DNA of 64,000 nt from an uncultured Prevotellaceae bacterium (GCA_900318535.1 ONKU01000011.1:1-64000); one strand, 5' to 3'. Positions 1-8,500 are shown, counted from the first letter of the stretch. Program-made: numbers and translations. The notes: generated by a model not told the origin, from the sequence alone.

Positions 1-290
1 GCGCACAGCGAGTTGTGGCAGTTGGTCATTGCGTAGGGCAGGGGGAACTTCTCGAGACCACTGGCGCGGGCGGTTTGGATAATGCCCACGTAGGTGATGT
101 CGTGCGACATCATCGCGTCAAAGCGGATGCGCATCTTCTTGCCCTTGCTGCCGTCCACGTCGTGACTGCGCAGGATGCCGTAGGTGATGGTGTTCTCGCG
201 AGCCTCGTCAGGCGTGGGAAGACCAGCAGCATCAGTGCGAATTTCGTTACCGTTGATTAAGTAAACTCCTTGATTGATTAATTCTACCAT
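1..290 (-). CDS. Aconitase-family hydratase (YbhJ-like), N-terminal part only
   Basis: Reading minus from the ATG at 290 gives about 96 residues beginning MVELINQGVYLINGN and containing TITYGILRSH and GIIQTARASGLEKFPLP, followed by a TNCHNSLC segment that resembles the first cluster-side region of aconitase-superfamily hydratases. The rest lies beyond the window edge. It starts 37 bases after the end of citCG on the same strand, so it is probably the last gene of the citrate lyase operon. An enzyme interconverting citrate and isocitrate, or a related hydroxyacid, would suit citrate metabolism, but the substrate is inferred. The family assignment is from memory of Bacteroides hydratases and rests on the N-terminus alone. 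No Shine-Dalgarno sequence is visible, which is normal for this phylum. Confidence 0.6.
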   Translation of the reverse strand, partial: MVELINQGVYLINGNEIRTDAAGLPTPDEARENTITYGILRSHDVDGSKGKKMRIRFDAMMSHDITYVGIIQTARASGLEKFPLPYAMTNCHNSLC

Positions 291-326
291 GATAAAATTT
301 TGAAAATGTTAATTGATATAGGGTTA

Positions 327-2090
327 TTAATTCAATATCGAGTGAATAAAAATGGTGAGTGCAACCATGTCGGCACTGCCGCCGGGAGAGACGTTGCGCG
401 CGATGTAGTCGCGGTTCAGTGCTTCCATGCCGGCAGCGCTGTAGCCGTCGAGCAATGCCTGTGCCTCTTGCTTGACCTGTTGCGCCTGTTCATAGCCCAC
501 ACGGTGGATGACGTTGGTGTCGTCCAGCTGGCTCATGATGAGCAACAGCAGGCGGTGGCAAGCGGTATCGGCGCCATCGGCAAGATAAGAGCGGTAGGCG
601 GGCAGCCAGCCGTTGAACAACTGCTCATAACCTGCTTTGGCGAGGTCGAGGGCGCCCATTACACGGTGCGCATTCACGGCATCGTTGCCGTGGGTGCCCG
701 CCGTGGGAGCGAATCCTTCTGCAACCTGCATGATGAGGTCTCGCAGCGGTTGTTCTTCGGTCTTGCCGTCGTGTGCCATGCACCATGAGGCGGCCAGTAC
801 GGCCAGTCCCATGGCAAACAGTGCTCCGCGATGGGTGTTTACCCCGCCAGTGGCCGTGAGCATGGCCTTTTCGGCTTCAATGCCGATGTGGCGCACCTTT
901 TCGGCCTCGGGGAGGGCATTCTGCTGTCCGCAACCATGGCCGTATAGCGCCAGTTGTACCATGAAAGGCAGCAAAGCGTCAATACTGCGGCTCATCAGCG
1001 CCAGATCCATGTCCTTGTGTGCCCCGTTGTCGTTGCGGTCCACCAGCCCGGGTTTGGGCGTGGTGTCGAGCTCGATGTGCATAGCCATGGCAGCCTTTTG
1101 GGCAATGATATAAGGTACTGTGGTTGTCGGGACAAGGGCGGCAGCATGGCTCAACGAGCCCTCGGCCATCGCTTGGCGAACGCGAGAGGCGCTCACCGCC
1201 TGATGGTCTTGTGCCAGGCGTTCCACGGTCTTTACAGCGATGCCGTGTTGCGGCAACTGCTCTTGCATGAGCTCGTTGTAACGCTGCGTCAAAGCATCGA
1301 TGGGCTCGCTGCCCACAAATCGTGTGGTCACGCCCAGGGCGGGTGCGATGTGCCGTGCAAACAGGTCCAGATCCAGCGTGATGTGGGTGTCGGTGGCGTC
1401 GGTCACTTGCTTGAGGAAATAGGTGGGGAACGTCAGTTCGCTGATGGCATAATCGCTGCCCTCGACCACCACGACGTTGTCCAGCCCCTTGCAGCCGGCC
1501 TGAATCATGGCCAGGCGCTCGGCATAGCTGAATGTGGAGCGGTCCTCGCGCACAGCGATGACATACAGCGTCGATGCTTGGGCGGCGGCTTGCTCCACCA
1601 GGTAGCGGTGGCCGCGGGTGAACGGGTTGGCGTTCATCACGATGGCGGCAGCGTCGTCGGGACGGTCACCACGCGTGCGGCGCAGGTAGTCGGTATAGCG
1701 GCCGATGCCTTTCATGCCGTTCTCCATGAGGATGGCACGTGGAGCACTGGCAATGACCTTAAAGCCCATGCTCTCAAACACCGTGCGGTTGTCAGGCTTG
1801 GTAAACACCTTTACCGAGTCGGCTCCCTGCTGGTTGGCCATGCCGATGAGGTGGGAAATCAGCTTGTTGCTCAGTCCCGTCTCACGGGCTGCCTCGCCCA
1901 CGGCTATGCACTTGATGACGTTGCCCTGCAAGCCCCCGCCGGCAATGATGTTGCCATCGTCATCGGTGACGGCGGCATAGTAGTCCACGTCCTCGAGACG
2001 CAGGCCACTGTCGGCAAGGAAACGCTCCACTCGAGCCCTGTTGGACTTGAGCGAGAGCGGCATGTCGCAGATTTCAAAGTTACCGTACAT
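327..2090 (-). CDS. citCG: CitC-CitG fusion: citrate lyase ligase + triphosphoribosyl-dephospho-CoA synthase
   Basis: This 587-residue protein joins two citrate lyase maturation enzymes. Residues about 1-320 are CitC, with an N-terminal GNAT-like part (GGGLQGNVIKCIAVGE, then FTKPDNRTVFESMGFK) and a nucleotidyltransferase part with the nucleotide-binding motif NANPFTRGHRYLVEQA. CitC acetylates the prosthetic thiol of citrate lyase using acetate and ATP. Residues about 325-587 are CitG, recognised by LDTTPKPGLVDRNDNGAHKD and GGVNTHRGALFAMG. CitG makes the 2'-(5''-triphosphoribosyl)-3'-dephospho-CoA precursor of the prosthetic group. The start overlaps the end of citX by 11 bases, which suggests translational coupling. 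CitX-CitG fusions are known in other bacteria; a CitC-CitG arrangement is less familiar to me. No break or stop is visible between the two halves. Confidence 0.88.
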   Translation of the reverse strand: MYGNFEICDMPLSLKSNRARVERFLADSGLRLEDVDYYAAVTDDDGNIIAGGGLQGNVIKCIAVGEAARETGLSNKLISHLIGMANQQGADSVKVFTKPDNRTVFESMGFKVIASAPRAILMENGMKGIGRYTDYLRRTRGDRPDDAAAIVMNANPFTRGHRYLVEQAAAQASTLYVIAVREDRSTFSYAERLAMIQAGCKGLDNVVVVEGSDYAISELTFPTYFLKQVTDATDTHITLDLDLFARHIAPALGVTTRFVGSEPIDALTQRYNELMQEQLPQHGIAVKTVERLAQDHQAVSASRVRQAMAEGSLSHAAALVPTTTVPYIIAQKAAMAMHIELDTTPKPGLVDRNDNGAHKDMDLALMSRSIDALLPFMVQLALYGHGCGQQNALPEAEKVRHIGIEAEKAMLTATGGVNTHRGALFAMGLAVLAASWCMAHDGKTEEQPLRDLIMQVAEGFAPTAGTHGNDAVNAHRVMGALDLAKAGYEQLFNGWLPAYRSYLADGADTACHRLLLLIMSQLDDTNVIHRVGYEQAQQVKQEAQALLDGYSAAGMEALNRDYIARNVSPGGSADMVALTIFIHSILN

Positions 2091-2583
2091 AGTCGTTGAC
2101 TACCTGTTGGATGTGTGCCATCAGTTCCTCTTGTGAGTGGCTGTGGTTGCGCATGCACCAGCGTGCCTCATTGTCACACAGCAGGCAACGGCGGGGCTCC
2201 CCACCCACCGCTTGGCGGGCGATGGGGTTGCCGTCGGCACCCATGACATCAATGTCGAACAGCCGCCCTAACGGGTGGCTGTCTTCGATGTCACAAGTCA
2301 CACGTTTGGCCTCGAGCGCCGGCAAGTCGGTGATGAGGTAGGCCTCATAGCCGGTCGCCAGGTCGCGGGCGCGTGTTGCCTGCACATGCTCGCCCAGACG
2401 GTCGAGCAGGGCTGTCAGGGCCGCTTGTGCAGTCACTACCGAATAGAGATTACGCTTGACGCTGCCGGGCATCACCACCGTCAGGCACACGAGGGTGCTG
2501 CCGGGATGTTGCTGGATCAACTGCTGTTGCAGCGCGTGACGGGCGTCACGGCTTTGCAGTAGGGCGTCGAGCGTAATCTCCAT
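2080..2583 (-). CDS. citX: Holo-citrate lyase synthase CitX
   Basis: A protein of 167 residues, normal for CitX. It transfers the phosphoribosyl-dephospho-CoA prosthetic group onto a serine of the acyl carrier subunit CitD. Family features visible are the N-terminal LDALLQSRDARHALQQQL, the central VCLTVVMPGSVKRN, the DIEDSHPLGRLFDIDVM block (the usual HPxGRxFDIDV signature) and a Cys-rich RRCLLCDNEARWCMRNHSHS tail. It lies between citF (35 bases upstream) and citCG (overlapping), so the whole activation pathway sits together with the lyase subunits. Start chosen at the ATG that gives the standard length. Confidence 0.9.
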   Translation of the reverse strand: MEITLDALLQSRDARHALQQQLIQQHPGSTLVCLTVVMPGSVKRNLYSVVTAQAALTALLDRLGEHVQATRARDLATGYEAYLITDLPALEAKRVTCDIEDSHPLGRLFDIDVMGADGNPIARQAVGGEPRRCLLCDNEARWCMRNHSHSQEELMAHIQQVVNDYVR

Positions 2584-2617
2584 CGCTAGTGTTATAGGGT
2601 CAGACTAAATGCGTGAT

Positions 2618-4156
2618 TTAGCCAACGATGTTCTTGATAACGTCCTGTACCGAGCCGTCGCGGTTCAAAACGACGCCCACAACCTTGTCGCCGAAGGGCA
2701 GGGGAGCGGGATCGCCGATGATCGAGCGGGCCTTGGCAGCCAGGTCGTGGATGTCCACGATGTTCAGGCCGGCAGCCTCCAGGCGCTCCTTGATCTCAGG
2801 ACGGTTGGGGTTAACGGCGATACCATACTCGGTAACGACAACGTCAACGTTGCTGCCCGGGGTGATGAGGGTGGTTACCTCGTCAACGATGCAGGGGATG
2901 CGGCCGCGCAGCAGCGGGCAAACGATAACCGACAGGGCGCTGTCTTGAGCAGTGTCGGGGTGACCGCCGATGGCGCCACGGATGATACCGTCGCTACCAA
3001 CGAGCACGTTCACGTTGAAGTTGACGTCAACCTCCAGGGCCGACAGGATAACAACATCCAGGAAGTGGGTTGCTGAACCCGGCTCCAGCATGGCAGCATA
3101 CTCGTTGGCCGACACGCTCTTGTGCAACGGGTCGTTCATCAGCGACTCGGCAGCTACCTTGTCAAATGACTGAACGTCGATCAGACGGCCAATCAGACCT
3201 TCCTGATGCAGTTTCACCATATGGCTGGTGATACCACCCAGTGCGAAGCTGGCCTTGATACCCTTGTCGATCATACCCTGACGCAGATACTTGGTCACGG
3301 CGAGCGAAGCACCGCCCGAACCGGTCTGCAGTGAGAAACCGTTCTCAAAGTAGCCACTGTTCATGACCACCTTGGCAGCCTGCTTGGCCAGGAGGATGTC
3401 GCGGGGGTTCTTGGTGTCACGGATGGCACCCGAGGAAATCTTGCTCGAGTCACCTACCGAGTCAACAACGACAACATAGTCCACGTCGGCCTCGCTGATG
3501 GCGTTGTGCTGGTTGGGATAGTCAACCAGGTCGTCGGTCAGGATGACGGTGTGGTCAGCATACTTGGCATCGGGCAGGGCGTAACCCAGTGAACCGCAGA
3601 TGCTCTTGGCATTCTCGCTGGCCGAGTAACCGGCAGCGTTGCCCAGGGGGTCGCATGACGAAGCACCCAGGAAGGCAACATCAATGTGCAGCTCACCGCT
3701 CTTGATGGCGTAGCCGCGCGAACCGTGTGAACGGAACACAACGGGCTCCTTCATCAGGCCGTGGGATACCTCGGTAGCGAGGGCGCCGCGCAGACCGCTG
3801 GTCGAGATGCGGGTGATAACACCGTTCTTGATGTGGTCGATCAGGGGCTCATGCACGTCGATCAGGCTGGACGATGCCAGGTGCAGGTCCTTAAAGCCCA
3901 TCTCGGCGAGCTTGGCAACTACCATGTTGATGACCTTGTCACCGCCGCGGAAGTGGTGGTGGAACGAGATGGTCATGCCGTCCTTGAGGCCGCTCTTCTT
4001 GATGGCTTCCTCGAGGGTGACAACCTTGCTGCTCTTGCGCTGCAACTCGTGACGCGGCGTGAGATCTTTCTTAACGTTGGCGTCGTTATAAACGCCCTTG
4101 TTCATCTTCTTTGCAGCCTCGGCAATCAGGGCTGCTCTATCTTTGATACTGTTCAT
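2618..4156 (-). CDS. citF: Citrate lyase alpha subunit (citrate:acetyl-ACP transferase)
   Basis: A protein of 512 residues, full length for CitF. It exchanges the acetyl group on CitD for citrate, producing citryl-ACP, which CitE cleaves to acetyl-ACP and oxaloacetate. Family features include DGMTISFHHHFRGGDKVINM near residue 60, a Gly-rich QTGSGGASLAVTKYLRQ segment near 280 and VVTEYGIAVNPNRPE near 465. The ATG overlaps the citE stop in an ATGA arrangement, and an AGGAGG lies 7 bases upstream inside the citE reading frame. That is a rare clear Shine-Dalgarno for this phylum and suggests translational coupling that keeps subunit amounts matched. Confidence 0.95.
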   Translation of the reverse strand: MNSIKDRAALIAEAAKKMNKGVYNDANVKKDLTPRHELQRKSSKVVTLEEAIKKSGLKDGMTISFHHHFRGGDKVINMVVAKLAEMGFKDLHLASSSLIDVHEPLIDHIKNGVITRISTSGLRGALATEVSHGLMKEPVVFRSHGSRGYAIKSGELHIDVAFLGASSCDPLGNAAGYSASENAKSICGSLGYALPDAKYADHTVILTDDLVDYPNQHNAISEADVDYVVVVDSVGDSSKISSGAIRDTKNPRDILLAKQAAKVVMNSGYFENGFSLQTGSGGASLAVTKYLRQGMIDKGIKASFALGGITSHMVKLHQEGLIGRLIDVQSFDKVAAESLMNDPLHKSVSANEYAAMLEPGSATHFLDVVILSALEVDVNFNVNVLVGSDGIIRGAIGGHPDTAQDSALSVIVCPLLRGRIPCIVDEVTTLITPGSNVDVVVTEYGIAVNPNRPEIKERLEAAGLNIVDIHDLAAKARSIIGDPAPLPFGDKVVGVVLNRDGSVQDVIKNIVG

Positions 4157-4935
4157 GCTAAGTCCTCCTTTGTCAAGATGCCCGACGCGATGGCCAGGTC
4201 GATGGTACGTTGTGCTCTGATAACCACGGGGCGGTCAACCATTTTGCCGTTATTGATGATCGACTTGCCGTCGAAGCCCATAGCCTTGATCATCTCAACC
4301 TCACGACGGAAGGTGTCCATGTCGTTCAGGTTGCTGAACACGGTGTCCAGGGCGTCGATGCCGGCAGCACGGGCAGCCGTCACGATGCACTGACGAGCAA
4401 ACTGCAGTTCCATGCCGAAGTTGGGCGAGTCGCCAGTCGTGCGCTGTGCCTTCAGGTTAGCGCAGTAGTCCTCAGCGCCCAGGGCGATACCCATCATGCG
4501 CTTGCTGGCGGTAGCGATGGAATAGGCGTTGAGTGCGCCCAGCGTGCTCTCGATGGCAGCCATGATCTGAGTGCGGCCTACGCAGCCCAGCTCGGTCTCC
4601 ACCTTGATGATTTCCTCTTCGAGTTCCTTCACCTCCTCGGCGGTCTCGGTCTTGGGCATGCGGATGACGTGAACGCCAGCCTTTACCACGGCCTCAACAT
4701 CCTTCTTGCCATAAGGGGTGCTCAGCGGGTTGATACGTACCACCATCTCGGTCTTGCCGTAGTCGATGGTCTTGAGTGCATTATGAACAAGCAGACGCGC
4801 TGCGTCCTTTTCGGCCATCGATACAGAGTCCTCGAGGTCGAGCATGATTGAATCGGGACCGTAAATGTGAGCGTCGGCCATCATTCCCGGGTTGTTACCA
4901 GGGACAAACATCATTGTTCTTCTGAGTCGTTGCAT
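4153..4935 (-). CDS. citE: Citrate lyase beta subunit (citryl-ACP lyase)
   Basis: A HpcH/HpaI-type TIM-barrel protein that splits citryl-ACP into acetyl-ACP and oxaloacetate. The family N-terminus RRTMMFVPGNNPGM and the metal and substrate region SIMLDLEDSVSMAEKDAAR are present, as are VVRINPLSTPYGKKDVEAV and MGIALGAEDYCANL. An in-frame ATG exists at 4986, but it overlaps citD and adds 17 residues unlike the family. The ATG at 4935 gives 260 residues and the usual start, so it was chosen. The gene ends in an ATGA overlap with citF. Confidence 0.94.
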   Translation of the reverse strand: MQRLRRTMMFVPGNNPGMMADAHIYGPDSIMLDLEDSVSMAEKDAARLLVHNALKTIDYGKTEMVVRINPLSTPYGKKDVEAVVKAGVHVIRMPKTETAEEVKELEEEIIKVETELGCVGRTQIMAAIESTLGALNAYSIATASKRMMGIALGAEDYCANLKAQRTTGDSPNFGMELQFARQCIVTAARAAGIDALDTVFSNLNDMDTFRREVEMIKAMGFDGKSIINNGKMVDRPVVIRAQRTIDLAIASGILTKEDLA

Positions 4936-4973
4936 AACAATTTTCTCGTTTTTAGATGGTTTTTCGGTGTTAA

Positions 4974-5255
4974 TTAGTCGGCCCACACGTCCTTGCCGGT
5001 GGCGCGAACGGCAGCTGCCGTAACGCGGGCGCGGATGGTGCAGTCAAGGGCTCCCTTGTCCGTGGCTTTCACCTCGGCTTGGTCGATGCCCAGGCCCTGC
5101 AGGGTCTCGGTGATAACTTTCTTGATTTGGTCGCCAAACTGGTAGGCTACCGTACTGTCAAGATCAATGTGCAGTCCAGCGTTGTCGTTGGGCGCAATCT
5201 GGATGAAGATGTCGCCGGATTCAAGCGTTCCGGCCATTGCAGTTTTGATCTCCAT
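4974..5255 (-). CDS. citD: Citrate lyase acyl carrier protein (gamma subunit)
   Basis: A small protein of 93 residues, normal for CitD. It carries the phosphoribosyl-dephospho-CoA arm on which acetyl and citryl groups ride. The modified serine is most likely Ser13 in AGTLESGDIFI, matching the known attachment site near residue 14 in the family. It is the first gene of the operon, with a good promoter about 90 bases upstream. A downstream start for citE leaves 38 bases between the two genes. Confidence 0.92.
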   Translation of the reverse strand: MEIKTAMAGTLESGDIFIQIAPNDNAGLHIDLDSTVAYQFGDQIKKVITETLQGLGIDQAEVKATDKGALDCTIRARVTAAAVRATGKDVWAD

Positions 5256-5343
5256 TGTTTAGATTGAAAACGTTTTTAAAATATTAATAAAAGTTCGTTA
5301 ATGTGTAGTCAATTACCAATTAGAGGGTTGCTTAAATAGCGCT

Positions 5344-5374
5344 CAAAATTAGGCATTATTTTATTATTGGCAAA
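5344..5374 (-). promoter_or_regulatory. Promoter of the citrate lyase operon
   Basis: On the minus strand, TTTG at 5374-5371 and TAATTTTG at 5351-5344 are separated by 19 bases, matching the Bacteroides -33/-7 consensus. Transcription would give a leader of roughly 80 bases before citD. The remaining DNA between 5375 and the end of the acyltransferase gene at 5569 is AT-rich; no other element was recognised in it. Confidence 0.7.
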
Positions 5375-5568
5375 ATATTTTCCCGATGTTTTATCGACAC
5401 GTTTTCTGGTGGGAGGAGAGGGTGTTTTTGCTCTGGCTCAAAACCCAAAGTTTTCCTATACGCAAAAGTGGAAAATAGTGTTTTTTCTTGGGTTTAGCTT
5501 TCAGTTTGTCGTTTTGGATGTCATTTGTGCTTTTCTGCTGTTTGGAACGAAAATATTGGGGAGAGTTC

Positions 5569-6657
5569 TCATTTTGGCAGCTGCGGTATCGACAGGCGTC
5601 GGGCCAGGGGCTTGACGTAGTAGCGGTGTGTAAGCCAGGCTGTGAGAATCAGTCCTGTCATCTGGATCAAGAAGTAGGGCAGTAGCTGTTCGGTCAGGCC
5701 AAGCGGCTTACACAGGTACTTGATGAAGAAATACACGCAATACTGCATCAGGTAAATTTCGGCGTTCACACCTGATAGCGCTGCCAGCGGCTTAATGCTT
5801 ATGGCCTTGGAAATCAGCCCTTGACGGGAATTTGTCATAATAAAGGTGGTGAACAGCACCACGATGGCGGGTGCCGACGCGCAATAGGCACGATAGCAGT
5901 GGGTGTGGATGACGTCCTTGCCCACCCTGTAAAGCACAACGAATAGCAGCAGAGCAATCACCTCGGCGATAGTGCTGGTCCGGGGAGTGAGACATTCTTG
6001 CAACCGTTGCCACGCTTGCGTGTGGCCGACATTAAAGATGGCCACGCCAGTGGCAAAGTCCAGCAGGCGGATGGGCGGGAACTGATACGGCACATAGATG
6101 TTAAGGAAGTCGGAGCCGGAGTGGGCATTGGCAATAGCTCCCCCTACAAACTCCAGCAACAGGAGTACTGCCATCAACACGACCTGCCACAGGGGCGCAA
6201 GACGACCCAGCGTTCGCACCACAATGGGCGCCATCAGGTACAAGAAGAACAAGTCGCAGACAAACCATGCAACAGGGTTGGCACCGATGTAGTAGGCCGG
6301 ATCGGGAATCCATGAACTGGTCAACGTCAGGTGCGCCAACAGTATCTTCAGACTCACAGCGCCGCCCCATGACAGTATCGCCACTACGATACTCAGCACC
6401 ACGGCGAGCACATGCAGGGGATAGAGTCTGGCCAGCTTGTCGCGCAAGAAGGCTAAGTGTTCTTTCAGGCCATAGCCACGACCAAAGGTATGCCGCCTTG
6501 CGGTGAAGTAGCCACTATAAACAAAGCAAAAACTCACGCCCACGCTGTTCATGTACACCGAGTCGTCCAGCCAAAAGTGCCCTAGTACCACGGCGAAGAC
6601 CGCCAGGAGTTGCAGGGACCTCAGGGATTGCAGGAATGTACTTTCATTAGATGTCAT
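5569..6657 (-). CDS. Acyltransferase family 3 membrane protein
   Basis: A 362-residue integral membrane protein with about ten hydrophobic segments, resembling the acyltransferase-3 family (OafA/NolL type) that O-acylates surface glycans or lipids. Visible features are LQLLAVFAVVLGHFWLD near the N-terminus, where the family has its catalytic histidine in the first helix, a Tyr/Arg-rich loop ARLYPLHVLAVVLS (the usual R-x-x-R-x-x-P region) and the multi-helix C-terminal half. Substrate unknown. It starts 38 bases after vsr on the same strand and may be cotranscribed with it. No glycan biosynthesis cluster surrounds it, so the acceptor cannot be guessed. Confidence 0.82.
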   Translation of the reverse strand: MTSNESTFLQSLRSLQLLAVFAVVLGHFWLDDSVYMNSVGVSFCFVYSGYFTARRHTFGRGYGLKEHLAFLRDKLARLYPLHVLAVVLSIVVAILSWGGAVSLKILLAHLTLTSSWIPDPAYYIGANPVAWFVCDLFFLYLMAPIVVRTLGRLAPLWQVVLMAVLLLLEFVGGAIANAHSGSDFLNIYVPYQFPPIRLLDFATGVAIFNVGHTQAWQRLQECLTPRTSTIAEVIALLLFVVLYRVGKDVIHTHCYRAYCASAPAIVVLFTTFIMTNSRQGLISKAISIKPLAALSGVNAEIYLMQYCVYFFIKYLCKPLGLTEQLLPYFLIQMTGLILTAWLTHRYYVKPLARRLSIPQLPK

Positions 6658-6695
6658 GGCTCTTCAGTTTTGCAAGGCAAAGGTAAGCCTTTTCT

Positions 6696-7211
6696 TCAAC
6701 CTGTGCAAGGGTCGAGAGGGGACATTGGCGGCTCGGCAGCGATGGCAGGGTTGTCATCGATGTCGGGGTAGGGTGCGGGAGCGCCGTTATGCTGCAGCAC
6801 GATGCGGCTCAGCGCCAGGTCCAGCTCACGCAGTGTGTCCAGGCGGCGCTTGGGCATCAGTTGGCATTCCCAGATGACAATCACGTGCCATCCTGCGGCC
6901 TGCAACTGCGCCTGGTTGCGCGCGTCGCGCTCGCGGTTGCGGACGATTTTCTCTTGCCAGAATTGGGCATTGGTCGCAGGGCGGTGCTTTTGGCACCCGT
7001 GTCCGTGCCAGAAACAGCCGTTCACAAAAATCACCGTCTGCCATTTGCGCATCACGATGTCGGGCCGTCCCGGCAACGACTTGACGTACAGCCTGTAGCG
7101 GAATCCCTGGTGCCACAGCCATCGCCGCACCACCAGCTCAGGCTTGGTGTCGCGTCCCCTGATGCGGCTCATGCAACGGTGCCGCTGTTCCGGTGTCATC
7201 CTGTCCGCCAT
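6696..7211 (-). CDS. vsr: Very short patch repair (Vsr) DNA mismatch endonuclease
   Basis: A protein of 171 residues from the ATG at 7211. Vsr nicks DNA 5' of a T:G mismatch produced by deamination of methylcytosine. The family is recognised by MTPEQRHRCMSRIRGRDTKP, the catalytic GRPDIVM (Asp), the zinc and active-site block FVNGCFWHGHGCQKHR and the C-terminal GWHVIVIWECQL. A longer in-frame start at 7352 would add 47 unrelated residues and pass through the promoter, so it was rejected. No cytosine methyltransferase gene is visible nearby, although Vsr usually accompanies one. The C-terminus is a little longer than typical and proline-rich. Confidence 0.92.
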   Translation of the reverse strand: MADRMTPEQRHRCMSRIRGRDTKPELVVRRWLWHQGFRYRLYVKSLPGRPDIVMRKWQTVIFVNGCFWHGHGCQKHRPATNAQFWQEKIVRNRERDARNQAQLQAAGWHVIVIWECQLMPKRRLDTLRELDLALSRIVLQHNGAPAPYPDIDDNPAIAAEPPMSPLDPCTG

Positions 7212-7219
7212 CTCTGCGG

Positions 7220-7251
7220 CAAAATTACCACATTTCCCGTCACTCTGCAAA
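7220..7251 (-). promoter_or_regulatory. Promoter of vsr, nearly leaderless
   Basis: Minus-strand TTTG at 7251-7248, a 20-base spacer and TAATTTTG at 7227-7220 match the Bacteroides consensus. The ATG of vsr is only 8 bases past the -7 box, so the transcript should start at or within a few bases of the start codon. Confidence 0.65.
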
Positions 7252-7291
7252 AAATAATCTGTGCACACGATGTCGTGTGGGAAAAAAGCAG

Positions 7292-7299
7292 TATCTTTA
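7292..7299 (+). promoter_or_regulatory. Probable -7 box for holB
   Basis: TATCTTTA at 7292-7299 is one base off TAnnTTTG and lies 27 bases before the holB ATG, divergent from the vsr promoter. No clear -33 element was seen. Confidence 0.45.
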
Positions 7300-7326
7300 C
7301 AATTCAAAACTAAAAACGAGCAATAC

Positions 7327-8457
7327 ATGAAATTCAGTGAAGTTATTGGCAATGAACAGGCAATAGAGCAGATTCGGCGGATGATTGATGCCGACCGTTT
7401 GCCCCACGCATTGCTGCTCTATGGTGAGCCCGGCGTCCCCAAATTGGGCCTGGCGATGGCGGCCGCGCAGTATCTGCATTGCCGCAACCATGTGGACGGC
7501 GATTCCTGCGGCGTGTGCCCCATGTGCCGCCAGCACCAGTCCTTTAACCAGGTGGACACGCACTTCAGCTACCCGTTTACCAATCGCAAGGGCGACAGCA
7601 ACAGCCCCTGCGACGCCAACGACTATATCGACGAGTGGCGTGAGTTTGTCACGCAGTATCCCGTCGAGGATTATCAGGCTTGGCTGGGTCTGTTGAAGAA
7701 CGATAATGCCCAGCCGCAGATTTTTGTGCGTGAAGCCGACAGCATCATGCGCAAAATGACCTTGAGCGCCTATACAGCCAAGTACAAAGTCCTGATCATG
7801 TGGCTGCCCGAGAAACTGAAGGACGAGGCAGCCAACAAACTGCTCAAACTCATCGAGGAGCCCTATGACGACTGCAAATTCATTCTCGTGAGCGATAACG
7901 AGAAAGGCATCCTGGGCACCATTCTGTCGCGATGCCAGCGCATCGAGTTGCGCAAGCCCTCAACGCCCGTGGTGGCCCAATATCTGGTCGACCGCTACGG
8001 CATGGACATGCAGGACGCCCTGGCGCTTGCCGCCCCGGCCGACGGCAACGTCACCATGGCCGAGCGCATGGTGCAGACGGGCAGCGAGTTCCACGAGTTT
8101 CGTGAGCGTTTCATTGAGTTGATGCGTCTGTCCTATCAGCATGACCTGGCCAAGCTCAAGGTCTGGAGCGAGGCCGTTGCCGACATGAAGCGTGAGAAGG
8201 CGCGCCGTTTCCTCGATTACGCGGTGCGGCAGGTGCGCGAGAACTTCATTTACAACCTGCACAATCCTGCCCTCAACTACTTGACCCGCGAGGAAGAAGC
8301 TTTCTCGACCCGTTTTTCTCCGTTCATCAACGAACGCAACGTCGAGGGCATCGCTGGCGAGTTGCAGCGAGCCAGTGCCGACATCGCCGGCAACGCCAAT
8401 GCCAAATTGGTGCTGTTCGACCTCACGATCCGTCTCTCCATCCTCATCAGGAAATAG
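7327..8457 (+). CDS. holB: DNA polymerase III subunit delta' (clamp loader)
   Basis: A 376-residue AAA-fold clamp-loader subunit. From the ATG at 7327 it reads MKFSEVIGNEQAIEQI, then LPHALLLYGEPGVPKLGLA where an active ATPase would have a full Walker A (G-x4-GK-S/T). The loop here is degenerate (GVPKLG), as expected for the non-hydrolysing delta' subunit. A zinc-binding Cys cluster follows (CHC, then CGVCPMC at residues about 50-72). The later NKLLKLIEEPYDDCKFILVSDN and ILSRCQRIELRKP are standard sensor-1 region and SRC-type motifs. An in-frame start at 7261 adds 22 residues unlike the family and was rejected. The next gene on the same strand follows after 43 bases. Confidence 0.88.
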   Translation: MKFSEVIGNEQAIEQIRRMIDADRLPHALLLYGEPGVPKLGLAMAAAQYLHCRNHVDGDSCGVCPMCRQHQSFNQVDTHFSYPFTNRKGDSNSPCDANDYIDEWREFVTQYPVEDYQAWLGLLKNDNAQPQIFVREADSIMRKMTLSAYTAKYKVLIMWLPEKLKDEAANKLLKLIEEPYDDCKFILVSDNEKGILGTILSRCQRIELRKPSTPVVAQYLVDRYGMDMQDALALAAPADGNVTMAERMVQTGSEFHEFRERFIELMRLSYQHDLAKLKVWSEAVADMKREKARRFLDYAVRQVRENFIYNLHNPALNYLTREEEAFSTRFSPFINERNVEGIAGELQRASADIAGNANAKLVLFDLTIRLSILIRK

Positions 8458-8500
8458 GCATTAGGCAAATATCTAACAACTAAGAACTAACAACTGAATT

